64,000 nucleotides of DNA from an uncultured Nonlabens sp. (lineage in GTDB: Bacteria; Bacteroidota; Bacteroidia; Flavobacteriales; Flavobacteriaceae). The stretch spans positions 37,035 to 101,034 of the forward strand of contig NZ_CANLXZ010000010.1 of NCBI RefSeq assembly GCF_947495285.1. Direction: 5' to 3'. Both the position numbers and the translations under genes were made by a program. Shown piece by piece: positions 16,987 to 29,300 of this stretch. A model generated the notes under the pieces. It searched no databases. It had not been told where the DNA came from and was given only the letters and a program-made list of their open reading frames with translations. Position 1 is the stretch's first letter. Each line of letters opens with the position of its first letter.

Positions 16987-19900
16987 ATGATAGAATTTTT
17001 AGAAAATATAGGCGATTACTTTTCCCAGCATTTCTTTGATGAAGATTTTCCAAAGAAAGTGTTTGATAAATCTGGTTATAGCGCAGACCACATTAAAGAG
17101 TTCACTAGCAAGGTGGCCCCTTTAAGTGAGAAGTATTACAAGTTTAAGAACGACTACTTAAACCTACGTAGAACCAAGGATAAAGTAAAAAGAACCCACG
17201 ATTTCCATACAGAACTGTTACAAGCATTGGGCTACATTAATGGCGTGCGTGCTTATGATGAACCTGTAGTAATGGACGATAAAAAAATCATTCCAGTACG
17301 TTACAGATTCAACAAGAACGACAAGCCTTACCTGTACATAATGGAGATGCAACCTATGATTCAAGTAGGTGATGTAGATGCAGACGGATTGTATGAGCAA
17401 AGCTATATGAAGGACGATTGGGAGAAAGTTCTTCCTGACTCTTGGGATGGTTATGACATACGACCAGAGGTTATAAAAGAAGCGCTTTCAGAACTGTTTT
17501 TACTTCCAGAAGAAGAACGTCCTGTGTATTTGATAATGCTTGCTGGACCTAAAATATTTTTGATTCAGTATGAAAAGTGGAAGTTTGATAGTTATTTACT
17601 TTTTGACTTAGAAGAGCTTTTTACAGTAACTAAAACAGCTTCAAACAGAAATTTATTAGCCTTATTCTATGCGCTATTAGCCAAGAAGCAATTCATTTCA
17701 GAAACCGAAAGCATACTCGTTGGTCTTGAAGAAGATGCACATAAAGCGAGTTATGGCGTTACTGTTACCTTAAAAAGTGCCGTAATCTATGCGGTAGAAG
17801 AACTGGCAAACGAAGCTATTTATTACAAGTCATCACAAGCCAAAACCCTAGAAGCAAAAAAGGAAATCGTTACGTTACTCGACAATGAGAACTTTGCCAG
17901 AGAGCTTAAAGATGAATGCCTAGAAATGGTGTATCGTCTCCTGTTCTTATTCTATGCAGAGTCCCGAGCAGATCTTGAGATATTGCCTATAAAAGATAGC
18001 ACGTATCAAAAAGGGTACAGTCTAGAAATGTTACGCGATCTTGAAATGGTAGCCTTAACTACAGACTCGTCTCGTAATGGTTATTTCTTTTCAGAAAGTT
18101 TATGGAAACTCTTTGATTTTCTGCATACAGGATCAGACTTAAAAGATGGTTTCCAGATGCGACCATTAGATTCTCCATTGTTTGATAATTCATCTTTAAA
18201 GCAGTTAAAAGGGATACAATTTCGCAATAAGATATTACAAGAAATTGTGGTGCGGTTATCACTTTCTGAACGCACAAAAAATAAAGGACGTGGTAGAATA
18301 TCCTACTCTAATCTGGGTATTAACCAGTTGGGTAGTGTGTACGAAAGTTTACTATCGTACTCTGGTTTCTTTGCAAGAGAAGATCTCATTGAAGTTAAAA
18401 ATGCAAAAGATAAAAACGGCTCTGAGGGCACATTCTTAGTACCTAAAATCAGACGTGATGATTTCAAGGAATCAGAGATTTTAAAGCACGAAGAATATCC
18501 AGATCAAGACATTATCATACCTAAAGGACATTTTGTATATCGCCTTAATGGTCGTGACCGTAAAAACTCAGCCTCGTATTATACGCCAGAAGTACTCACA
18601 CAAACTACCGTAAAATATACACTTAAAGGTATTATTGAGCGTCTTAAATCTACTCAAGCTATTGTAGATGGCACAATTACAGGTGAGGCTTGTGCCGATG
18701 AGATTTTAAAACTTAAAATCCTGGAACCAGCAATGGGAGCAGCAGCCTTCCATAATGAGGTAATTAACCAACTAGCAGTTGCATATTTAGAGTTAAAAGA
18801 AAATGAAGAACAAGCAGCTGGTCGCAAGCGCATTACACCAGGTGTTTATAAAGACGAGTTGCAAAAGGTAAAAGCATACATCGCTGCAAATAATGTCTAT
18901 GGTGTTGATTTAAACCCAACTGCAGTAGAGCTGGGTAAACTCTCTTTATGGCTTAACTGTATGCATCAGCATATGGAAACACCATTCTTTGCACACCGCC
19001 TTGGTGCTGGTAACGCAGTTGTTGGTGCTTGGTTAAAGGTTTATAACAGTAAAGATTGTTTAGAAGAATTTCCTGTATTAGCAAATGGTAAAATAGCAAA
19101 GAAACCTATCTCTAAACAATGGTGGGATAAAGCGCCTAAACGTGTAACGTGGAATAAAAAGGGTACGCTTTCGCGAAAGCAAAACCAAATCTATCATTTT
19201 CTATTACCAGATGATAATATGGTGCCGAGTTATGGTATCAAATTATTAAAAAATGAATTAACCGAAGTTGAAATAATTGCTTTTAAAGACTGGCGTAATG
19301 ACTTTAAAAAACCATTAACCAGAGTTGAGTTAAATCGACTAGAAAAGATAAGTAATGTTATAGATTATTTACTGGAAGAACATTACAAACAGCAAATGGG
19401 TATGGTTAAAGATACTGCATCTGTGTACCAAGTATATGGGCAGCCTAATCCTCAAACGACCACTAAAGGCTATGACGAAAAAGAGCGATTAACAGATTCT
19501 CGTAAAGACCGTTCTGCTCCTTACTTTAAGTTAAAAATGATTTTAGACTACTGGTGTAGTTTATGGTTTTGGGATGTGCGCGATATTAGATTGTTACCTA
19601 ATCGTACAGAATGGTATAACGAGGTAGAATCTATATTACAAATAGACAGTAACGAGCTGTTGGCTGATGGGGCTGCACAAGACATCAAAGACCAAATACG
19701 TAAAAAAGCAAAAGCAGGAACCCTATTTGACAATAGCGACCGCATTGAGAATATTGAACAGCTAGCACAACAGCATCGCTTTTTTCATAACGAGATTGAG
19801 TTTATAGAAGTCTTCTATGACCGTGGCGGTTTTGACGTTATCGTTGGCAATCCACCTTGGTTAAAACTACAGTTTGAAGAAAAAGGAATAATGGGTGAAT

Positions 19901-21780
19901 CATTTCCTGAGTTAGAGATACGAAAAGTTGCTGCACCTAAAGTTAGAAAGCTGCAGGAGGAATTTCTGAATAATGAAATTCAAAAAGAAGCTTATTTCTC
20001 TGAATATATTGCAATAGAATCTGCTGCTAATTTTATGAATGGGTTTCAAAACTACCCTTTGTTGAAAGGTCAGCAAACTAATCTTTATAAATGCATCCTT
20101 GAAAATAATTTTGGTATGATTTCCAGTAACGGTTTTTTAGGAATCATTCATCCTGTAGATATTTTTAATGATCCAAAAGGAGAAAGATTTAGAGAGAAGG
20201 CTAATAAAAGATTAAGGTATTATTTTAACTTCCGTAATGAACTAATGCTTTTTTCAGAAGTATCTCATACTAGATTCTACGGAATTTGTATTTATGGAAA
20301 TATCCAGAAAACACCAGATTTTTATGCAATAAACAACCTTTTTCATCCTTCAACTATTACATCCTCATTTTCTCATAGTGGAACTGGTCTTGTGCACGGT
20401 ATGAAGGTAAGAGATGAAATATCAAGTAATTTTACTTGGAATACATTACCTCACAAGTCGCGTATTATTAATTTTAAGGAAAGAGAATTAAGAATTCTTG
20501 CTAAAACATTTGAGAATAGTAATGTTTGGGCAGGAACAAAGCTAGTGAGCGTTCATTCTCAAGAGTTAATCGAAATCTTTGATAAAATAGGAGAATTCAA
20601 AAGAACCGTAGACGATTATAAACATAAAACTAGTGAGTGCTGGCACGAAACAAATGACATTAACAATGGTTTTATAAAGAGAGAGACTAAAATCCCTGAT
20701 ACAAAATCATACGATATGATATATAATGGTCCTCACTTTTTTGTTGGCAATCCTTTATATAAAACGCCAAGGGAAGTTTGTTCTCAAAATTCTCATTACG
20801 ATATTATAGATTTATCTCTTTACCAGAGACCTAAAGATTTTCAAAGAACAAATTACATCCCATTAAATGTAACCGAAGATTACCACCACTCCATCATTGG
20901 TTTTAAAAATGGAACTTATGAGGATGGAAGATCGAAATATGATAGTTGGTTTGATTATTATAAACTTGGTTTTAGAAAAATGATAGATATTAATACCGAA
21001 AGGTCTTTAGCTGGTGCGATTTTAGCTAGAGAGTCTTCTCACGTTAATGGTGTTATATCGATAATTTTCAAATCAGAGAGTCTTTTACTTGAATTAGCAG
21101 CTATATCTTCTTCTGTAATTTTTGACTTTTATTTAAAATCCATTGGTAGATCAAATTTATATGATCGAACCTTGAGGTCATTCCCTATGGGAGTAGATGA
21201 AATCTTTTTGAATCATTTATCTTCTCGTATCCTTTTATTGAATTGTTTGAATAATCAATATTCAGATTTATGGGAACGCAACTGGAACGATGATTTTAAA
21301 AAAGAAACTTGGAGCAAAAAAGACACTCGATTAAAACCTTTTAGTGCCTTAACTGAAGAATGGAAATGGGATACACCATTACGCAATTGGTTTGAGCGTA
21401 GACAAGCACTTGTTGAAATTGATGTAATTACTGCAATGGCATTAGGCTTATCCTTAGAAGAACTTATTTTAATGTATAATGTACAATTTCCTGTTTTGCA
21501 ACAAAATGAAGATGACACTTGGTATGATACCACAGGCAACATTGTGTTTACGGTTTCTAAAGGATTAGTAGGTGTTGGTTTAGACAGAGGCGATTGGAAC
21601 ACTATCGCAGCTATGAAAGCTGGTCAAACCTATGAACATACCATTACTAAAAGTGAATTGTATTTAGATAAAGAAGTAACCTACCACGCACCATTTACAA
21701 AGTGCGACCGCGTAGAAGATTATAAAACAGCTTGGGCACATTTTGAGGCCATTTTTAAAACAGAAGAAGCAGTAGTATGA
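16987..21780 (+). CDS. Large N6-adenine DNA methylase (DrmMI/type IIG-like)
   Basis: This 1597-residue protein carries SAM-binding motif I as LEPAMGAAAF near residue 580 and the catalytic NPPW (VIVGNPPWLKL) near 956, with about 375 residues between them, typical of Eco57I-like gamma-class adenine methylases. An N-terminal region of about 500 residues precedes the methylase. I cannot identify a clear PD-(D/E)xK motif there. The long C-terminal part probably holds target recognition. It sits 6 bases after the SNF2 helicase gene and its stop overlaps the next start (ATGA). A copy of the GCTTTCGCGAAAGC palindrome lies inside it. Likely role: marking host DNA as self for this locus. Confidence 0.88.
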   Translation: MIEFLENIGDYFSQHFFDEDFPKKVFDKSGYSADHIKEFTSKVAPLSEKYYKFKNDYLNLRRTKDKVKRTHDFHTELLQALGYINGVRAYDEPVVMDDKKIIPVRYRFNKNDKPYLYIMEMQPMIQVGDVDADGLYEQSYMKDDWEKVLPDSWDGYDIRPEVIKEALSELFLLPEEERPVYLIMLAGPKIFLIQYEKWKFDSYLLFDLEELFTVTKTASNRNLLALFYALLAKKQFISETESILVGLEEDAHKASYGVTVTLKSAVIYAVEELANEAIYYKSSQAKTLEAKKEIVTLLDNENFARELKDECLEMVYRLLFLFYAESRADLEILPIKDSTYQKGYSLEMLRDLEMVALTTDSSRNGYFFSESLWKLFDFLHTGSDLKDGFQMRPLDSPLFDNSSLKQLKGIQFRNKILQEIVVRLSLSERTKNKGRGRISYSNLGINQLGSVYESLLSYSGFFAREDLIEVKNAKDKNGSEGTFLVPKIRRDDFKESEILKHEEYPDQDIIIPKGHFVYRLNGRDRKNSASYYTPEVLTQTTVKYTLKGIIERLKSTQAIVDGTITGEACADEILKLKILEPAMGAAAFHNEVINQLAVAYLELKENEEQAAGRKRITPGVYKDELQKVKAYIAANNVYGVDLNPTAVELGKLSLWLNCMHQHMETPFFAHRLGAGNAVVGAWLKVYNSKDCLEEFPVLANGKIAKKPISKQWWDKAPKRVTWNKKGTLSRKQNQIYHFLLPDDNMVPSYGIKLLKNELTEVEIIAFKDWRNDFKKPLTRVELNRLEKISNVIDYLLEEHYKQQMGMVKDTASVYQVYGQPNPQTTTKGYDEKERLTDSRKDRSAPYFKLKMILDYWCSLWFWDVRDIRLLPNRTEWYNEVESILQIDSNELLADGAAQDIKDQIRKKAKAGTLFDNSDRIENIEQLAQQHRFFHNEIEFIEVFYDRGGFDVIVGNPPWLKLQFEEKGIMGESFPELEIRKVAAPKVRKLQEEFLNNEIQKEAYFSEYIAIESAANFMNGFQNYPLLKGQQTNLYKCILENNFGMISSNGFLGIIHPVDIFNDPKGERFREKANKRLRYYFNFRNELMLFSEVSHTRFYGICIYGNIQKTPDFYAINNLFHPSTITSSFSHSGTGLVHGMKVRDEISSNFTWNTLPHKSRIINFKERELRILAKTFENSNVWAGTKLVSVHSQELIEIFDKIGEFKRTVDDYKHKTSECWHETNDINNGFIKRETKIPDTKSYDMIYNGPHFFVGNPLYKTPREVCSQNSHYDIIDLSLYQRPKDFQRTNYIPLNVTEDYHHSIIGFKNGTYEDGRSKYDSWFDYYKLGFRKMIDINTERSLAGAILARESSHVNGVISIIFKSESLLLELAAISSSVIFDFYLKSIGRSNLYDRTLRSFPMGVDEIFLNHLSSRILLLNCLNNQYSDLWERNWNDDFKKETWSKKDTRLKPFSALTEEWKWDTPLRNWFERRQALVEIDVITAMALGLSLEELILMYNVQFPVLQQNEDDTWYDTTGNIVFTVSKGLVGVGLDRGDWNTIAAMKAGQTYEHTITKSELYLDKEVTYHAPFTKCDRVEDYKTAWAHFEAIFKTEEAVV
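19167..19180. repeat. GCTTTCGCGAAAGC palindrome
   Basis: Perfect 14-bp copy inside the 1597-residue methylase gene, in the region between motif I and NPPW. Confidence 0.9.
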
Positions 21781-23171
21781 TCACAGACAAAGATATAAAA
21801 AGTATTGCAGCTTCTGGAGAAGGTTACAATGCAGAATTCAAGGTACGTTTACCTAATAAAGTAAAAGAAGTAACAGAAGAAATATGCGCTTTTGCTAACG
21901 CATCTGGCGGTACCGTATTAATAGGTGTAGAAGATGATAATGTAATACAAGGCGCTACAATCGATAACGCAAAGCGTTCTGCCATTCAAAACAGTATTAG
22001 AGAAATTAAACCAACCCTTAATTGTGATGTATATGCTGTTGACGTAGACGGGAAAGAAGTCTGGGTTATAGAAGTGCCATCTGGCACTCAAAAACCCTAT
22101 GCACTTAGTGGAGCTATTTACGTGCGTAATGGTCCTAATTCACAAAAAGTAATGGAGATTGAAGAAATGCGTGATTTTTTTCAGCAAGCAGATCGTATCT
22201 ATTTTGATGAAACTCCGTGTCCAGCTTTTGACATTGCGACAGGTATTCATACAGAAAATTTAAACGAGTTTAAAGCAGAAGCAAATTTATCGAGCGCAGT
22301 ACCTAACGAGCAAATATTTAGAAATCTAAAACTACAAGACCAAAACGAAGCGTTTAAAAACGGAGCGGTTTTGTTTTTCGGGAATGCTCCAGAGCAATAC
22401 ATTGATACTGCCTTGATACGTTGTGTGGCTTTCGACGGTAAGGACAAACGATACATCGTAGACGATAAAAAATTTACTGGACCATTATACGTACAATATA
22501 AAGAAGCGATTCAATGGTTAAAAAACAAACTAGATGTACGCTATGATATTGAAGGTACCACTGGGCCACGTGAGGAAGTCTGGGAAATACCACAAACAGT
22601 CTTTAAAGAGGTCATCGTTAATGCACTTGCGCACAGAGATTATTATGACAGAGGCGCAACCATTACCATAGAGCTTTTTGATGATCGTGTAGAAATTGCT
22701 AATCCAGGTGGACTGGTAAGTGCGGTGTCTTCTAAAGATTTTGGTAAGCGTAGCCACAGTCGTAATCCATTAGTATTTGGACTTTTTGCACGTATGCGTA
22801 TGGTAGAGCAAATAGGTTCTGGTATAGGTCGTATTAAAGACCTTATGAAAGAGAATAATTTACAAGCACCACAATTTTCTTTTGATGGAATGTTTACCGT
22901 AACACTCACAAGACCTTTTGATTTTGAAAAATGGATTAATAAATGGAAAGAACAACTTACAGATACACGTATTACGATTTTAAGAGCGATTCACAATAAC
23001 CCAAAAATGACTAAAACTGTAATAGCAGATTTAGCAAATATTGGATCAACAGCTTTAGATAATAATATGGAATATTTAAAAGATTTAGGTTTACTAAATC
23101 GAGAAGGAACAAAAGGTGGACGATGGATTCTCAACTATATTAATCCAGAAGTGGGTGAATCAGGTGGGTAA
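21777..23171 (+). CDS. AlbA/Schlafen-like ATP-binding protein
   Basis: This 464-residue protein has an N-terminal AlbA_2 (Schlafen AAA_4) domain (GYNAEFKVRLPNKVKE, then EICAFANASGGTVLIGVEDD) and a central HATPase_c_4-like domain (VIVNALAHRDYYDRG, then FDDRVEIANPGGLV). It ends in a winged-helix region. Members are often annotated as ATP-dependent DNA helicase RecG-like or transcriptional regulators and occur widely in defence loci. The C-terminal residues VGESGG are encoded by a repeat that recurs twice downstream of the stop codon. The start overlaps the methylase stop by 4 bases. It may be the ATP-dependent sensor or regulator of the plus arm; that is inference. Confidence 0.88.
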   Translation: MITDKDIKSIAASGEGYNAEFKVRLPNKVKEVTEEICAFANASGGTVLIGVEDDNVIQGATIDNAKRSAIQNSIREIKPTLNCDVYAVDVDGKEVWVIEVPSGTQKPYALSGAIYVRNGPNSQKVMEIEEMRDFFQQADRIYFDETPCPAFDIATGIHTENLNEFKAEANLSSAVPNEQIFRNLKLQDQNEAFKNGAVLFFGNAPEQYIDTALIRCVAFDGKDKRYIVDDKKFTGPLYVQYKEAIQWLKNKLDVRYDIEGTTGPREEVWEIPQTVFKEVIVNALAHRDYYDRGATITIELFDDRVEIANPGGLVSAVSSKDFGKRSHSRNPLVFGLFARMRMVEQIGSGIGRIKDLMKENNLQAPQFSFDGMFTVTLTRPFDFEKWINKWKEQLTDTRITILRAIHNNPKMTKTVIADLANIGSTALDNNMEYLKDLGLLNREGTKGGRWILNYINPEVGESGG

Positions 23172-23175
23172 ATAA
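23151..23175 (+). repeat. Direct repeat, copy 1 of 3
   Basis: A 25-base unit with two GTGGGTRAAT-type cores. This copy encodes the last residues (VGESGG) and stop of the AlbA/HATPase protein. It differs from copy 2 (23240-23264) by one base. Confidence 0.8.
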
Positions 23176-23239
23176 ATTAATTTGAGTTGCTTATAAACCT
23201 CTGTAAACATTGGTTTTACAATTAATCAGGTTGTTTTAG

Positions 23240-23264
23240 GTGGGTAAATCAGGTGGGTAAATAA
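23240..23264 (+). repeat. Direct repeat, copy 2 of 3
   Basis: A 25-base unit with two GTGGGTAAAT cores, 24 of 25 bases identical to copy 1. Read in the equivalent frame it would again give VGKSGG followed by a stop, like the end of the upstream gene, but it lies beyond that gene's stop codon. Confidence 0.8.
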
Positions 23265-23317
23265 TTTTAGGATTAAACGCTGTTAGTCAGCTGTTTAAGT
23301 AATACTGCTTTTGTAAA

Positions 23318-23342
23318 GTGGGTAAAAAGAGTGGGTAAATAA
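23318..23342 (+). repeat. Direct repeat, copy 3 of 3
   Basis: A diverged copy (about 21 of 25 bases match copy 2) that keeps both GTGGGTAAA cores and would read VGKKSG-stop. It ends 29 bases before the start codon of the DUF1998 helicase gene, so it may influence that gene's leader. Confidence 0.7.
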
Positions 23343-23371
23343 TGATAAAAATAACTAATAAGAATATATAG

Positions 23372-26300
23372 ATGCTACCATTACTACAAGCAAACGAAAT
23401 AAAACGTGCGGTGGTAGATTATCTAAGATCTACTTTCAACTTTGAAGATCCGTTACTGGATCAGTCTTTTGAAGATTTCCTTTTAAGTGAAAGAAGGGGA
23501 ATGTTTAAAGGGCCATATATGCAGTTAAGACTGCCATTTGACAAGATTACTACAGATGGTGACAGAGACGCTTTCGCGAAAGCGTTATATGTAAAACCAC
23601 CTTTTGATCCATATCATCATCAGTTTTTATCTTTTCTCAAATTATCTACACGTAACGACCATAAGCCCGAACCTGTAATACTAACAACAGGTACAGGATC
23701 TGGTAAGACAGAGAGTTTCTTGTTTCCATTATTAGATTATTGCTATAAACATAGAGATAAACCAGGAATAAAAGCAATTATCCTGTATCCTATGAATGCA
23801 CTGGCAACAGACCAAGCACGTAGGATAGCAGAAGAGATTAATGATTTTAATAATGGTGAGTTAAAAGGAAAAATACGTGCCGGACTTTTTATAGGAGAAG
23901 GAAAAGATAAAAATGGAACTCGCGCTACGCGTATGGGAGAAGACCATATTATTGAAGATAGAGATACGCTTGTAAAGTCGCCTCCAGACATACTGCTTAC
24001 CAATTTTAAGATGCTTGATTTTGCATTACTGCAATCAAGATTTCATAACCTATGGAGCCACAACTTTAAGAATACAGACCTTTTAAAATTTATAGTGCTG
24101 GATGAACTCCACACCTATGACGGCGCAAAAGGATCTGATGTTGCAAATTTAATACGTCGCTTAAAGCTAAAACTCAAGCTGCCTAAAGATCAAATTATTC
24201 CCATAGGAACATCTGCAACAATGGGTGGCGGAGATCAAGGGAAGCTAGAACTGGTAGATTTCTTTTCTAAAGTATTTGGAGTAAAAGTTACCACTGATGC
24301 TGTTATAGAAGAACAGCGTTTAGAGCCAGATGAATTTTTTGATGATAATATAGAAGAACCTATTATTGATGTTACCCAGATTCAAAATTGCACTTTTGAA
24401 GAAAACGATACCTACGATAGCTATTTAGAAAGACAATTGGTTTTTTGGAGTTATGCAGGCTTATCTCCTAAAGATTTAGGAGATGCACTCAAAAAAAACA
24501 AATGGTTTTTTGACCTGTTGAAAATTTCAAAATCTAAAGTAGTTGAAATAAAACCACTGCTTAGAAGGTGGCAAGAAAAAATAGGCCTTGAATTAGATGA
24601 TAAACAGATTCATTTACTTTTTGGCTCTTTACTGGCGCTTATAACGTATGCTAAGGAACAATCTGGTTCAAAACAGTTTCCTTTTTTGTATCTGCAAATC
24701 ACATACTGGTTACGTAGTCTATCCAAAATAGTACGTAAACTACAACCAACAGCAGTTTTTGAATGGGAAAGCGATATGAACCCTAACGATCCAGTAAAAG
24801 CTTTACCGCCATACTTTTGTAGAGAATGCGGTGGTAGTGGATGGATAGGAATCAAGAAAGAGCAAAACGCTCATTTTGAAGAAGACTTATCCAGAACACG
24901 CCAACAATTAATGGCGCACAGCCAGAACAAGAACTTATATTTTATTAGCAGTCTTGAAGAACGTGATTATCCAGAAGTTTATGCATCTGATTACACACAC
25001 TCTGGAGATGCGATAGATGGATATTTACATCCACACTCGTTAAGTATTTACGATAATTATGAGAGTGATGAGTATTTCAAAATATTAGGGACACGTATTG
25101 TTGAAGGAAATAGAATAGATAAAATCTGCCCACATTGTAATTCTCGTAATACACTTGCACTTATAGGAACTGGTGTGCCAACCTTAGAATCTATAGCAAC
25201 AGCTCAAGTACTTGCCACAGCGACAGATCCTACAAAAGATGGACAACGTAAATTACTTGCTTTTACTAATGGGGTTCAAGATGCAGCGCATCAAGCAGGT
25301 TTTATAGAAAATAGAAACTTCCGTTTCGGTATGCGTCACGCGATACAAGCGATATTAAAAGATGTAAAAGAACCTATTACACTACCACAGGTATATGATA
25401 GATTTATAGAACACTGGAAAGAACATTCTGACGATGAAGGAACAGGGAATTTAGAAGCCTATTATTACAAGTTTTTTCCGCCAGATTGTGAAGCGAGATT
25501 AGAAATAAGCGATTACAAAAATAAGGATGGAAAATTAAGCAGTGTTTTTGACAAAGAGTTTTCTAATAGAATGTCTTGGGAAATATGGTCTGAGTTCTCA
25601 TATAGTGCGATGATAGGTCGTACACTTGAAAAAACAGGAGCATCTGCAACCTATTTTGATACCGAGTTAATGAGTGAGGTTTATGACCAAATGAAATATT
25701 GGTTAGACGAAAATCAACTTGGAACTGCAATTGATAAAGAGCCTTTTTTGAAATTCTTAAACGGTTTCTTACACAGGCTACGAACGAAAGGTGGTGTAGA
25801 TCATAAATACCTGAAAAAATATAGAACAGAAAAAACGAGTTCCTATCTTTTAGGAACCAGAGGAAATGTTAACAAACAATACTTCTTGATGAAAAATTTT
25901 GGGCAATCGTCAAGACTACCCAAGTTTTTAGCTCTTGCAAGTGGAACAAATACTAAAGCTTTTGATGTTGTTCAAACGACTACTAAAGACAATTGGTTTA
26001 GCGCTTATTTTAAAAAATGCTTTCAAGAGATTATTCAGGAAGAAACGATTTTAATAAATGACTTTTACGCGCAATTATTAGATTATCTAGACGCAAATAA
26101 AATATTAGATAAACGTGTTGCAGCTGGAGTAACTAATTATGGACTATCTGAGGATAGTATTTATTTAAGTGCAGAAGTAGCACACTATGGATGCTCTAAA
26201 TGTGGTCATCAAATCAATACAGGTGCAGTACAAGCTCCGTTAGTTGATGGAATGAAATGTTTACAATACCGATGTCAAGGCCAGTATAAAGTTGCAGAAA

Positions 26301-29300
26301 ACACACCATTAGATTATTACCGTATGGTTTACAATCGTGGACGCTCATTACGGATTTTTGCAAAAGATCATACAGGACTTATTGATAGAAACGAGCGAGA
26401 AAAACTGGAATATGACTTTAAAAAACAACCCAAACAAAATAGTACCAACGTATTAGTAGCGACATCTACTTTAGAAATGGGTATTGATATCGGTGATCTT
26501 AACGTTACCTTTAACTCATCCTTACCACCAGAAACTGCAAATTATTTACAGCGTATAGGACGTGCAGGAAGATCAAGTGGTACATCAATGATATTAAATC
26601 TTGCAGGGCGTGATGCTCACGATTTGTATTATTTCCAAGACCCACAGGATATGATGAGTGGAGAAATTAAAACTCCAGCTTGCTATTTAGAAGCTAAAGA
26701 TATTTTAAAACGACACTTTATGGCGTTTTGTTTTGATAATTGGGCAACACTTGATCCAGAGGAAAACAAAATACCACCGCTTATAAGAATGTTGAGATTG
26801 AAATCACTAAAACCAGGTGATCCAAATTTCTTGTTTCAGAAAATAGCATCGTATGTAGAAAGCAATAAAACGGTGTTATATGAATCGTTTGTTGATCAGT
26901 ATAAGGATCAGTTAGGAGAAAAATCACTTAGTCTTGAATCTATATTTGAAGATTTGAGCTCTGGGCGATTAATTAATAGGCTAACACGTATTCATAAAGA
27001 TTTATTAAGCGAATTAGATTACTATGCTGGCAAGGTAAAACAAGTAACTAAAAGACTTAAAAACTTACCAGAAACAGGTAATGAAACGATAATTCTAAAG
27101 AATGAGAAAAGGGCATTATCTAGTGCTATCCATAATATTAATAATCGTAATGTTATTGAGTATCTAACTAATGTAGGCGTATTGCCTAACTATGCTTTCC
27201 CTGAAACTGGTGTTACATTAAATGCCCAAATTAAAAGGAAGAAAGAAGTTGATGGTAAAACAGAATATAAATATGAGGATTTTAGCGAAATAGTTAGACC
27301 TAGTTCATCAGCGTTGACAGAGCTTGCTCCAGCGAATACTTTTTATTCTCAAGGACACAAATTAAAATCTGAAGGTTTAGAAATTAAATCACAAGAAGAC
27401 TATGAAGAACATCGTTTTTGTAGCAATTGTGATCACGTGAAGAAAGAGATTGATGTAGAAGAAAATCAACAAACCCAATGTCCTATTTGTGGTCACGGTT
27501 CTTGGTCTAGTTTAAATAACAGGAAATTTCTCGTTAGACTTCAAGGAGTTTTATCGGTTAACGATAAAGAACGTTCCAAAATCACAGACTCTTCAGATGA
27601 TAGAGAGCGTAAATTTTATCAAAAATCGGTACACATAAAAATTAATCATTCTTCTTCTCAAGGTGCTCACGTTTTAAAGAGAGTACCATTTGGAATTGAA
27701 TTTTTTCAAGACGTAGACTACTTAGAAATAAATACTGGTATTAGAGAAGAAGGTTTCTTCGGTACCAGAGAGATTGAAATTAATGGAGCAAAGCATCCGC
27801 AGGTAGGTTTTGTCGTATGTAAGACCTGTGGAAAATCAACAGAACGCCCATTAACAGCAAGGGAGATAAACAATAGAGACAGAGCCTATCATTTTCCGTA
27901 TTGTTCTAATCGAGAAGCGCTTTATGAGGATGCAATCGATGATGTTTTTAATGAGATTTATTTGTATCGTAAATTCAATACCGAAGCCTTATCTATTCTT
28001 CTTCCCATTGAAGATTTTAGATCTGAAGAACGTATTGCCTTATTTAAAGCAGGTCTTCAATTAGGTTTAAAAGAATACTTTAAAGGTCGTCCAGATCATA
28101 TCTTAATTAGAGAAAATGAGATATTCAATAAAACGACAAATAGAAAGGATAGATACCTCGTTTTCTATGAAACTATTCCTGGAGGAACAGGATATCTATC
28201 TAAGCTTTTTGATACCACTGTTTTTACAAAAATTTTAGAAAAAGCGTATGAACGTATTGCTTTCTGTTCTTGTAAGCAGGAAGGGAAAGATGGTTGTTAT
28301 AGGTGTATTTACACTTACGGAAATCAATATGAGAGAACCATTTTAAGTCGTTCTGAAGCTGAAGAACTATTCTCTAATATCTTAGAAAAAACGGATGAAT
28401 GGAATAGTATAGAAAGCCTTCAAAATGTAAGTACATTCGGCAATAATGAAGAGTCTGATTTAGAATGGAAGTTTGTAACGCTTCTTGAAGATTTTGCGAA
28501 TAAATTTCCAGGATCATCTTTTAAGCCAGATAACGAAATGGGGCTTAAAATTTATAAACTTAAACTCGTTTACTATGGTAGCGAAATTGTCTATAAAGTA
28601 TATCCCCAAAACTTACAAAGGTGGCTTTTTGGAATCGATAAGAAAACACGTCCTGATTTTGTTTTAAAATGTGTGGGACTCACTAAGGATGGAAAGAAGT
28701 CTACATTAGATGAAATCGAAACCATCAAGGATATTGTAATCTATCTTGATGGTTATGAGTATCACGCAAGTAAAAATAATAGCGAGCGATTCCCCAAAGA
28801 TTTAGAAATTAGAAACAGCATTATAAAGTCTGGTAGATATAATCAATGGATATTTACTTGGAGCGATTTTACAGAGTCTATTTTTAATGATAAGGATGCC
28901 ATAGGTTTAAATTTTATTAGCAAAGGCGCAACTGATTTAAGGCAAAACGAGAAGTTTATTAAAGAGAAGTTTTTCCTAAAACATCCTAAGTTTAAAGGCT
29001 ATGATTTAAAAGACTTTTATTACAACAACAATGCTACACGGTTTTTTCAGCTCGTTATAAATCCAGTCACAATAGTTGATAATAAAAACTGGTCAAGTTT
29101 AGTTGTTTTGGCTCCTAAAAGTGGAAGTTTAAATGATTTTTATTCAATGACTAGTCTTGAAAAAATAATAGAGAATAAGAGTTTAAATGACATAAACACG
29201 GATGAGCCTAATTTATCAAATTATGTTTATGCTGATAGCATATTACTAAAAGATGAAGCTACTTTTGGCCTGTTTATTCGCCCTAAAGACTTTGAACTGA

